Shown piece by piece: positions 22,248 through 30,536 of a stretch of DNA of 64,000 nt; position 1 is the stretch's first letter; every line of letters begins with the position of its first letter. The translations under genes and the position numbers were made by a program. Source of the stretch: Dichotomopilus funicola (Eukaryota > Ascomycota > Sordariomycetes > Sordariales > Chaetomiaceae). Under the pieces are notes generated by a model. That model searched no databases. It worked only from the letters and a program-made list of their open reading frames with translations, and was not told where the DNA came from. Where the stretch lies: the NCBI RefSeq assembly GCF_033296635.1, contig NW_026944047.1, forward strand, positions 124,001 to 188,000, in the 5' to 3' direction.

Positions 22248-23255
22248 ATGCAGCCTTACCGCCGCGGGCCGTTCAAGGCAACGCCTGCAAATGTTCAATG
22301 TCAAAAATGCCTGAAACGAGATATGTACCCCATTCCATCATCCAACCCGGTTTCGCTCCTATTCTGACTTGCGCAGAACGCCACTACTCGTACGAATGCA
22401 AATCCGCGCCCCAAGAGCGGCCATACATCGCCCGGCCATCCCGCACTCAGCAGCTATCTAACCCCAAGCTGCTCCCAAAACTGGCAAGCGATACGCCCAA
22501 TTTCTTGCAAGAGAAGTAAGTCAGCGGCCATCTGCCCAGCACCCTTTTGTATCATGCTGATACCGTCAATTAGGGAGGGCGTAGCCGACCAAGAGCTAGC
22601 CAAGCGAGAGGCCGAAAGGGCGCGCCAACGACAGCGCGAAGAGGACGACGATGCCGCGTTGAGGGAGGCCTCGCCTGCTCGGCGGGACCAAGGACGCAGG
22701 TCCCCATCCTACGACTCCGTCTCCAGCATCTCTACGCGGTCACCGTCTCCCGTGCCCCAGCGACGAAGCCACAGTCCCAGCCGCAGGGGCAAGCAGCGGG
22801 ACTCGCGCAGCCCTTCACCTCGGCTTTCCTCACACCGCGGGCGTGGACGCGAACCATCCTACGACTCGGATGACCGGTATTCTCGCGGGCCGTCAGAGAG
22901 CCCGGAGCGCGGCTACCCAGCTCGGAATTCACGACCGCCACGATCCCTTTCTCCACGACGCTCTCCGTCTCCTCGGCGGGATTATGGCGGGCGCAGTCGT
23001 AGGGATACGCGGTCGAGGCGGGATTACTCCAGATCTAGGTCTCCTGTGGCGCGGGATGATAGAGGGGGCAGGGAAGGGGATAGACACGGGGCAGGTCGTT
23101 ACCGGGAGAGGGACGACGAGGGCTATCAGGGCAGGAGGAGGAGCCCATCACCAGTCCCGGCACCGCCCCGGCGACCATCGCCTCCACGGGAGAGGAGCCT
23201 GAGCCCATTTAGCAAGCGCCTGGCGTTGACGCAGTCTATGAATATGGGGAGGTGA
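22248..23255 (+). CDS. CCHC zinc-knuckle protein with SR-rich tail
   Basis: Exons 22248-22320, 22380-22515 and 22574-23255, product 296 residues. The first intron (22321-22379) begins ATATGT and ends AGAAC; the second (22516-22573) is GTAAGT...TTAG, phase 2. The first junction restores CQKCLKRGHYSYEC, a complete CX2CX4HX4C knuckle (Cys18, Cys21, His26, Cys31), followed by ERPYIARPSRTQQL, a block shared with ZCCHC10-like proteins. A charged Lys/Arg/Glu helix follows (VADQELAKREAERARQRQRE), then about 190 residues of RS/SP/RD repeats typical of SR-type splicing proteins. The ATG at 22248 starts the conserved N-terminus; an in-frame ATG at 22182 is less likely. A nuclear RNA-processing role is inferred from the domains. 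Convergent with cwf18. Confidence 0.85.
22321..22379 (+). other. Probable AT-AC intron of the zinc-knuckle gene
   Basis: 59 bases from ATATGTACCC to GCGCAGAAC, with a good branch-point match CTGAC at 22364-22368, eleven bases before the end. Removing exactly this stretch restores the zinc knuckle and the reading frame. The only GT-AG pair available (22325 to 22376) leaves 7 extra bases, shifts the frame and breaks the His spacing. The 5' end resembles GTATGT with A at position 1 and does not match the U12 consensus ATATCCTT, so a U2-type AT-AC intron is the better reading. Confidence 0.7.
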
Positions 23256-23458
23256 GAGGGGAGACGGGAGTGAGGAATTGGGGTATCATATATGCCGTAC
23301 TCTTTCTAGGACCAATTTATAACCACACCCAGAACGTGTTGTGGTAGAAGAACAAACAACAGAGACCGGTTCTCGAAATACAATCCCATTGAAAGCGCCA
23401 AATCCATGCAGCCCCATCCTAATTAACCCCACCCATCGTATTTTTACGCTCCCATCCA

Positions 23459-24262
23459 TCAAGCCATCCCAAACTCCTCCGCCTCAGCTTCTCTCTCCCT
23501 CCGATTCTCCTCCTCCTCCTCCCTCTCCCTCAACCGCGCCCCTTCCACAATCGCCGTCCCATCCAACATCCCATCAGCCCCGGCATCCCCATCCTGCCCA
23601 TCCAACCTCCGCGATGACGATGACGATGACGCCGCCGCCGCCGCACTAGAAGAACCACCAGCCCCAGCACCCTCCGCAACAGCCTTCTTCTCAGCCAAGC
23701 GCTCCCTCACCAGAGCCGCAATCGCATTCTCCGTCCTCACATTCAACACCTCCATACGCGCGTTCAACTCCCGCTTGAGATCCCAATTCGGTTTTTTGGG
23801 CTGCAGCTTGAACAAGTCAATCGCAGCAGCGGCAGCAGTCCCAGAACCAGTCCCAGTCCCCGTATCATCCCCACCCTCGTCGGCGGCCCGCTGCCGCCGC
23901 GATTCCTCTTCTAGTTCCTGCGCTTGTTGCTCGAGGGTCGGACGCGCGAGGTTGAGTGTGGGCGGGGCTTCGAAACCGAGTTTGGGGCCTTTGGTTTCGG
24001 CGTCGTAGTTGCGGCCGGAGAGGTGCAGGCGGGCTACGTCTTGGGTTGGGGGGGTGGGGGCGGGGGCATTTTGTTGAGATAGGGGTTGGTTTGTGGTGTC
24101 TTGGATTGTGGTTGTTGTTGTTGTTGTTTCTGTTGCCGGGTCTGTGTCGTCGCGGTCGTCGGCTTCGGGCTCGGTGGGTTGTTTGCGCTTGAGGGATTTG
24201 AGTTTGGCCAGACGCGCTTTGCGGTCGTCGGAGGCGGCGCTGAGGGTCGCGTGGGAAGACAT
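23459..24262 (-). CDS. cwf18: Pre-mRNA splicing factor of the cwf18/CCDC12 family
   Basis: Single exon, 267 residues, ATG at 24262. Members of this family belong to the Prp19-associated (NTC-related) part of the active spliceosome. Family marks: an N-terminal basic helix DRKARLAKLKSLKRKQP, then the conserved middle LHLSGRNYDAETKGPKLGF with PPTLNLARPTLEQQA, and DLFKLQPKKPNWDLKRELN followed by the helix MEVLNVRTENAIAALVRERL. Low-complexity inserts not needed for the fold: a Thr run (about 45-52), a Thr/Gly/Ala stretch (about 130-146) and an Ala/Ser run (about 205-222). The tail is Glu/Arg-rich. Convergent with the zinc-knuckle SR gene (203 bp) and divergent from the PPR gene (416 bp). Confidence 0.9.
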   Translation of the reverse strand: MSSHATLSAASDDRKARLAKLKSLKRKQPTEPEADDRDDTDPATETTTTTTTIQDTTNQPLSQQNAPAPTPPTQDVARLHLSGRNYDAETKGPKLGFEAPPTLNLARPTLEQQAQELEEESRRQRAADEGGDDTGTGTGSGTAAAAAIDLFKLQPKKPNWDLKRELNARMEVLNVRTENAIAALVRERLAEKKAVAEGAGAGGSSSAAAAASSSSSSRRLDGQDGDAGADGMLDGTAIVEGARLREREEEEENRREREAEAEEFGMA

Positions 24263-24678
24263 TTTTGGTGATGTTGCGGTGTGTTGTTGGAGTGGTCGTT
24301 GGTTGTCGCGTGGAGGTTGAAATGGAAGAGAGAGCTGTATGGTGTCTGGTAATTATGGAATGGAATACGCATTGGTACACATTACTGTTCGGTAATAAAT
24401 ATTATGGAGCGTCTTCTTGGTCGTGGACCCTTGCATACCCCACTATTCCCTCTCAGTCGCCTCCCGGGTAGAATTCAAATACACGATATTACCTCCCGAG
24501 AAATAAATTCGAGACCCTTTCCGCGACGAATTTTCGCCTGAACGACGACGAACACGACGATACCACAACTACAACCCCGGACCCCAGCCCGCCTTTGGCT
24601 CGCCCCCGATATACCGCGCAAGCTGGCTTGCACAACGCAGTCGACCAGCCGCTCCGCGGCGAGCGGCATGAAGCCGTA
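24263..24678. promoter_or_regulatory. Divergent promoter region of cwf18 and the PPR gene
   Basis: 416 bp between start codons. AT-rich at 24350-24420, with ACGACGA-type simple sequence just before the PPR gene. No clear TATA box or other element was recognised. Confidence 0.45.
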
Positions 24679-27600
24679 ATGCTAGTACGCCGTCTCAAAG
24701 TGCTGTCGGCGGGGTCTGCGCCAGCACGATGGGCGGAACATGTAGCAAGTCTTCCGGCACCGGCCAGTCTGCCACCACCCAGTCCGCCACACCGGTCGTC
24801 CAAGCTCACTCCCCGCCAGCTAAGAAGGGCACAATGGCTACGGAACTCCAAACGCGTACCCGTCATTCGGCCCATACCGCCAGGGAACAGGGACTGGTCG
24901 GGGTCTCGTTACCGTGCCCATCGTCTTCCCGACCCTGACGCAACTGCCAAGGCGCCCGCATGGCGGTTCCCGCCGCCCAGGACACGCTTTCAAGAGCACT
25001 ATATTGCGCTGGCGCGCCTCGAAAGGGTGCTCAAAGTTCCATTCGCCCAAATTCTCGACGGGTACTGGATGTGGGACAAAGGGGTGCGGGCTCTGTTTCG
25101 CAAGCTGGACGGCCACCATGACGATCCTCTACCCCCAGCGGAGCATGCTACGGCTCATTATGAAGCTCTTCGCCTGTTCGAGGACCCTAAGGAGATGTAT
25201 CTGGCTTGGAAACAACTTAAACAGAGGACAAACCGGTGGAGAGGTTGGATGGAGATAATGCTGCTAGTCATGAACAAATACCCCGAGAAGACCGGGCTCA
25301 TGCTCGAAGGACTACACGAGCCTATCGGCCCGCCAGTCTGGGGGGTTGCCGATGTTTTTACCTTCCTCGTTCGCTGGTCAACCGATCAGCAACAGCAAGA
25401 GAGCCAGCTTCCACGGCTGCTGCTCTTCCTACTACAAAACTCCGCGAGGAAGCGCTACCAGTTCCCACAGTGGACGATCGGCACGACCGTGTCGCTATGC
25501 GAGTCCGACGCCGCGGCCAGGATCTACGCGGCCCTCCTTAAGTACGGCCATCCTCTGCACCTCAACACGAAGCTCAAGATCGCCGGCCGCCTGGCAGGCG
25601 TTACCAAGTACAAGCTGCCCGTGCTCCGGATTCTTGAGGACGTGGTCGCGAACGACCCAGGCATCGAGATGGGCGACCGCCGCGCGGCCGCCCTGTCCAC
25701 CGCGCTCCTCACGCTACCCGCTGAGTGGAAGGAAAGGCGCGGGTCGCCGACCGACGTCAACGTCGTCACCGAGGCCTTCGACCGCATCGTGCGCCTCGAC
25801 TTCCGCCAGAACCTGGTGACCTACACGGCCATGATCAAGGCCCTGTGCGAGGCCAACCGGCTCGAGGTCGCGTGGCGGGTGTACGATGTCTTGCGCGATC
25901 AGGGAATCCAGCCTGATGCCGTGCTTATCTCGACTCTGCTCAACGGATCGACGTCCATGGCCAGCCTGGAATCGGTCACCCGGCTGGTGCGCGAGACCGA
26001 GCTAAAGGTTCTGCGGCAGCCATCCATTGGGAAAGGCGTGGTGTATGCCGTCTTGCTCGCCGTCACGAACGAGGCAGTGTATGCCAAGCCCGCCGGGACA
26101 AAGGTCGTTCAGCTCCCGGCCTTCTACCCGACGCTGCAGGTCTATGCCAGACTATTCGACCTGGCGCCCCTGCAGACGCTTATCCCTATCGATCTGCAAA
26201 GAGTGCTCGACGGAACGGAGCCAACAATACCTCCGCCCGCGCCCGTATCTGAGGAAGAGGGAGAACAAGGCTGGGCCTGGCAACGAAAACTCCCGAATCT
26301 GCTCGACGCATTGCCCCCCACGTCCCCCAAGCATCTAATAGAACCAAGCAACGCGACGTTGGGCTTGATGGTATCGGGCTATCTCAAGACCGTCACTGCT
26401 TCGGGCCCTGTCATGGCGCTCTTTACCCACTTTCGAACCCTGGTCAAGAACCGAGACCCCGTTGCCATTGAAGTCTTGAGTTCGGGGTCGCTTCTTTACG
26501 ACGCTGTTCTCACTGTTCTAGCCCTGCACCCCGACATGCTGCCTACAGTGGTGGACATTATAAATACCATGATCGAGGAAGCCGCAGGCTCTGTCGAGAC
26601 CTTAGTCGAGGACGACGTTGGCTCGGCTGACGTTATGACCGAGGAGGTCGGTGGCTCTTCAGCCGACGCCCAGGAGGACGTCTCCAACGAGCAGGCCGTC
26701 CCCTATGAACAGGACCTCCCCAACGACAGTGAGACGAACAACACCCCCCACGAAGCCGACGTCAGCTCGGCAGCCACGGTCGCACCAACACCCACCTTCC
26801 ACCCTCCGCCCAGTGTCAAAACCTGGACAACCCTCCTCCGCGCCTTCGCCCGCTACCGCGGCCCATCCGAAGCAGCCCGCGTCATCTCCGCCATGCGCCA
26901 ACACGGCGTCGAGCCCAACGACATCACCTGGACGACCCTACTTCTCGGCTACGCCCGCTCCCAGCGCACGTCCGAGGTCATGGCCGTTCTCAACGAGTTC
27001 GACAAGGCCGGCTGGGCCCCTGGCGCCTACCTCGTGCGTGCTGTCTCGCGGCTGCAGAACCCGCAGCCTGTTTTGGAACGTCTTGAGGAGCGCAGCGCTA
27101 TGCGTGAGGATGAGCGGTGGCGCGAGATTCATGAGATTCTGGATGAGCTTGCTGTTCCTCCGAGGGTGGAAAGGGTGTCTAAGGAGGAAAAGGTCACTAG
27201 TGCCCAGTTGTTGGCGGCTTCGTCGACGCCGTTGACGTCGTCGGTTGAGGAACCAGACATCCCTTCTACCTCGCAGACTGAGCCAATCCCTAAGACCAAT
27301 TTCGACGTCGAGGGCCAGACCCAGGACGAACCCAGGCTCGAAAGCATCGACCAGCCCCTGCAGACTCCCCCAATACAGGAGATTTCCAACTCCGACCACA
27401 CCATTGACGACGCTTCATTCACCTCCCCAACCACCACCAAAACCACGTCCCCAGCACCCACCACCACCACCACTCCTACTACTATTACTACTACAACCCC
27501 CACCCCCCGACCAACCTCCAACCTAAACACCGACAACCCCTTTCCCAAAGACCGCAAGAGTTTCTACGAGGACCTATACGAAGAATACAGCCAAATCAGC

Positions 27601-28092
27601 GAAGACTGGGAAGCATACACCGCCTCCTTAAACCCCTCAGCCCAAGCCAAGCCCGAGCCACCAGGACTACCGCCCGTGCTTGACATCGAGACCAAACCAA
27701 AGCCAACCCGGACGCCAGAACCCCCAGCAGCCCCAATAGCCCCAGCAGCCCCAGCAGCTCCAACAGCCCCAGCAGCTCCAACAGCCCCAGCAGCCCCAGC
27801 AGCCACACCAACAACAACAACAGCAGCAGCCCCTCGAAGAAAAAAGATAACAAAGAAAGAACGGAAAGAACTCGAACGAGGTGGCAGGGCAGACACAGAT
27901 GAGGATATCCTGGATTATCTGACGGCGTATCACAGGCCAAACAAGAATCTGGAACCGAGGAAGACAACGACGGGTAATGGGGAGCGACGTGGGAGGGATG
28001 ATAGTAGGGATGAGGAAGTAAACCATCAGGCTGGAAGGAGTGGGAGAGGTGGACAGGGGGGAGAAAAGACCCGCGGAGGGCGGCGGGGGTGA
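24679..28092 (+). CDS. Pentatricopeptide repeat protein, probably mitochondrial
   Basis: Intronless, 1137 residues from the first in-frame ATG (24679). The frame is open further upstream but without ATG. The N-terminus MLVRRLKVLSAGSAPARW is basic and lacks acidic residues, as in a mitochondrial presequence. PPR-type helix pairs are visible at about 378-420 (NLVTYTAMIKALCEANRLE, then WRVYDVLRDQGIQPDAVL) and about 715-780 (TWTTLLRAFARYRGPSEAAR, then MRQHGVEPNDITWTTLLLGY). Such proteins bind organellar RNA in mitochondrial expression. The C-terminal third is unlike the rest: a Thr-rich stretch (about 915-945), Ala/Pro repeats (about 1014-1050) and a basic Gly/Arg tail. The RNA target cannot be told. 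Confidence 0.88.
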   Translation: MLVRRLKVLSAGSAPARWAEHVASLPAPASLPPPSPPHRSSKLTPRQLRRAQWLRNSKRVPVIRPIPPGNRDWSGSRYRAHRLPDPDATAKAPAWRFPPPRTRFQEHYIALARLERVLKVPFAQILDGYWMWDKGVRALFRKLDGHHDDPLPPAEHATAHYEALRLFEDPKEMYLAWKQLKQRTNRWRGWMEIMLLVMNKYPEKTGLMLEGLHEPIGPPVWGVADVFTFLVRWSTDQQQQESQLPRLLLFLLQNSARKRYQFPQWTIGTTVSLCESDAAARIYAALLKYGHPLHLNTKLKIAGRLAGVTKYKLPVLRILEDVVANDPGIEMGDRRAAALSTALLTLPAEWKERRGSPTDVNVVTEAFDRIVRLDFRQNLVTYTAMIKALCEANRLEVAWRVYDVLRDQGIQPDAVLISTLLNGSTSMASLESVTRLVRETELKVLRQPSIGKGVVYAVLLAVTNEAVYAKPAGTKVVQLPAFYPTLQVYARLFDLAPLQTLIPIDLQRVLDGTEPTIPPPAPVSEEEGEQGWAWQRKLPNLLDALPPTSPKHLIEPSNATLGLMVSGYLKTVTASGPVMALFTHFRTLVKNRDPVAIEVLSSGSLLYDAVLTVLALHPDMLPTVVDIINTMIEEAAGSVETLVEDDVGSADVMTEEVGGSSADAQEDVSNEQAVPYEQDLPNDSETNNTPHEADVSSAATVAPTPTFHPPPSVKTWTTLLRAFARYRGPSEAARVISAMRQHGVEPNDITWTTLLLGYARSQRTSEVMAVLNEFDKAGWAPGAYLVRAVSRLQNPQPVLERLEERSAMREDERWREIHEILDELAVPPRVERVSKEEKVTSAQLLAASSTPLTSSVEEPDIPSTSQTEPIPKTNFDVEGQTQDEPRLESIDQPLQTPPIQEISNSDHTIDDASFTSPTTTKTTSPAPTTTTTPTTITTTTPTPRPTSNLNTDNPFPKDRKSFYEDLYEEYSQISEDWEAYTASLNPSAQAKPEPPGLPPVLDIETKPKPTRTPEPPAAPIAPAAPAAPTAPAAPTAPAAPAATPTTTTAAAPRRKKITKKERKELERGGRADTDEDILDYLTAYHRPNKNLEPRKTTTGNGERRGRDDSRDEEVNHQAGRSGRGGQGGEKTRGGRRG

Positions 28093-28811
28093 ATTATAAC
28101 ATACAATGACACGACAACAAGATAATAGAACGAGAGCGAGCGGGAAAGAGAAAGAGAGATGGGAAAGCCAACAGCAGAGAGGGGGCGGTACGAAATGACG
28201 TATCAACTGAATAACAACACCACGAACGGGCAACGGAACGACATAAAACGAACGATAGAACAGGGTCAAATGGCAAGGGCGGAAAGGGAAAAGGGAAAGA
28301 AAGGGAGGGGAAGGTCAAAACACTCGGTACATAAACACATCGCAATCGCAATACCCCGGCATCGAAATCTAGACGGGACATCCAGACATGTATTATTTCA
28401 CATTATTGTACTATTACACTACCTACCTCTACTATATACACTGTACCATACATCATCATTCTGGATAATACCACACCCAATCGACGGCAAAGTTTCTCCT
28501 ATTGTTCGTCCATTCATTGTTTTCAAGCACAATACATTTTACACTCTCCCTCCTATAGGACACCCCGCAAGTCCTCGATGCCGTTGAATCTCTCGTATTA
28601 CCCACGGTTCATATCTACCAAACAAACAACCCCCAACTTATTCGGTAGCTCTCAACCCAACACCTCTCCGAAAAAAGCCACCCAAATAACTACTACAAAA
28701 CCCAACCTTCCAACCCTTCTCATTTCTGCATATTAATTCCACTTCATTATCAATTATGGCCAAGTCAGTCATCCTCCAAACCACATCACATCCACCCGTA
28801 CGCCCTTACTC
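28093..28811. other. Intergenic region between the convergent PPR and orphan genes
   Basis: 719 bp of 3' sequence shared by two stop codons. Purine-rich up to 28320, then AT-rich with TACTATTACAC-like stretches to about 28760. No gene or clear repeat seen. Confidence 0.5.
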
Positions 28812-30536
28812 TCATATCCAACCCCCCATCTGCCTCTCCGTCTCCTCCGGGCTAGGCGACAAAAACTCATCAATCTCCGACAGCTTCTCCTCCGCCGTCA
28901 TCCGTCGCTGGGGAGTATTCGGTTGGTAACCCACCGATGTCGACTCGACTTCCATCTCCGCCACCAATCCCGTCGATGCCGTCGACATACCCATAGCCGA
29001 GTCCGCACGGGTGGAGCGTGTCGCTGCCGAGCTGGTTTGGCTACCGTGGTGGTCATGTCCGTATTGGGGAGTTTGTTGGAGGTACTGGTGGGCGCTCGGC
29101 CCCCTACTGTGTCCTTCGCTGTGTCCTTCGCTGTGGCCGATGCTGCGTTCGCTACCCTGCGTGCCAGCCGTGCTGCAGATGGAGGCCGAGAACGAAGCCT
29201 CGGACGTGTTAGACCGGGAAATGTGCGGTTGGTGCCTGTTTCTGCGGTGGTTGATGCGAGCGGATGAGGGGGGGTAATCTGTGAATGATCCTCCCATGGG
29301 CGTCGGGACTGGGCTGGGGAGAGCGGATGGTGCCCGGAGAGAAGGCGAGGGGTTGGTGGATGACGGGGTGCGCCACGTTGGTGGTCGAACCCAGCGTCCA
29401 TTGCCGCTGCCGCCGCTGCTGGGGTTTCGCGAATGGCTGGGTGCGATGGGCGGCGTGGGTAGTGGGCGCCGGATGGGTGGTAGACCAGAGAGGTCGGGCT
29501 CATGATAGAGAAAATAGTCGGGGTCTAAGCATTTCGGCGTGGAGGTGCTTAGGTCCAGTGACGGAGGCGGAGGTCGCTCGGGAAATGGCAGAAGCTGTTC
29601 CGGTCCCGAACTGAGGCTGTAGGAACCTAATGTGCCACATATAGGAGTCAGTGGATCCAAGATGAATCCCTCGCTATCCTCTCCCTTCGTTACAACAGCG
29701 TCCTCGACGGCCTCAATCTTCCCGAGCCCTTCGCCGTATATCTCCTCATCGTCAATCCACAGCTGTTTCCGCACATAGTTCCACAACTCGGCCACCTCTT
29801 TCGGGTCCCGTATCTCCGACTCTGGCGTTGTTATCGATTCTGATGTTCCTTGTAAAGTAAGGCCGCTTGTCGTGCTTTCCAGATGCTGTACTGGCGCCGA
29901 CGCAACCTGCTTCTGTGACAAGGGCCCTTTGTTTACCTCCTGTTCATGCCCACCATCATGTTTCTCTGATCCCCTATCATCTTTTGTCACCTCCCCGACC
30001 TCTTCCTTCGCCTCAATTCGGCGAACCTTAGTTTCGGTGTTGTTCTCGAGCTTCTCGTCCAAGCATCGTCCCAGTGGTCTGTTGTTGAAGTAGGATTTGT
30101 GCCCCAACAGCGTCAACGAGTAATCCTCAACTTGGTATTCGGTCTGTTGCGAAGTTGAAATTGGTGTTATCTTGCGAGAAGGCGGCTTTTGTTCCTTCTC
30201 CGAAGCTTGGTGTGTCGGGCTTGGTACTGACTTGACGGCTTTGTGGTCGGTTTCCTGGTCGTCTTTCCCACGACCACCTGCTTTTCTTGTGGTTGCCACT
30301 GGTCCACTCGATGCTGGGCTCTGTGAGGTGGCTGCCGAGTTCTCGAACAGAGTAACTATGGATCGCACCGAGCGATCGGCTGTGTTCCTTCCTGACCCCA
30401 TCCCTCTTCTGGCGAGATTTGATGAGAAACTTGCGGGGAGTGCGCGCCTTTCGATTTTTCTGTCGAGGATGCCGCTGGAACCTGTCGTGGGTCCCTTCTC
30501 CCCGGTTCTGTCTGAATCCGGCGTGTTATCGGCCAT
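28812..30536 (-). CDS. Unrecognised low-complexity protein
   Basis: Single open frame of 574 codons with ATG at 30536 (GCTATGGCC). I do not recognise a family. The N-terminal 110 residues are basic and Ser-rich (RSIVTLFENSA is the most structured piece), followed by a Lys/Glu-rich middle. A short more conserved-looking patch is PKEVAELWNYVRKQLWIDDE, and another is YFLYHEPDLSGLPPIRRPLP. The last 220 residues are Pro/Ser/Thr-rich, with GHSEGHSEGHS and His/Gln runs. The tail MTAEEKLSEIDEFLSPS looks helical and may be a binding motif. No membrane spans. Length, single ATG and lack of stops support a real gene; a regulatory or scaffold role is only a guess. Confidence 0.7.
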   Translation of the reverse strand: MADNTPDSDRTGEKGPTTGSSGILDRKIERRALPASFSSNLARRGMGSGRNTADRSVRSIVTLFENSAATSQSPASSGPVATTRKAGGRGKDDQETDHKAVKSVPSPTHQASEKEQKPPSRKITPISTSQQTEYQVEDYSLTLLGHKSYFNNRPLGRCLDEKLENNTETKVRRIEAKEEVGEVTKDDRGSEKHDGGHEQEVNKGPLSQKQVASAPVQHLESTTSGLTLQGTSESITTPESEIRDPKEVAELWNYVRKQLWIDDEEIYGEGLGKIEAVEDAVVTKGEDSEGFILDPLTPICGTLGSYSLSSGPEQLLPFPERPPPPSLDLSTSTPKCLDPDYFLYHEPDLSGLPPIRRPLPTPPIAPSHSRNPSSGGSGNGRWVRPPTWRTPSSTNPSPSLRAPSALPSPVPTPMGGSFTDYPPSSARINHRRNRHQPHISRSNTSEASFSASICSTAGTQGSERSIGHSEGHSEGHSRGPSAHQYLQQTPQYGHDHHGSQTSSAATRSTRADSAMGMSTASTGLVAEMEVESTSVGYQPNTPQRRMTAEEKLSEIDEFLSPSPEETERQMGGWI

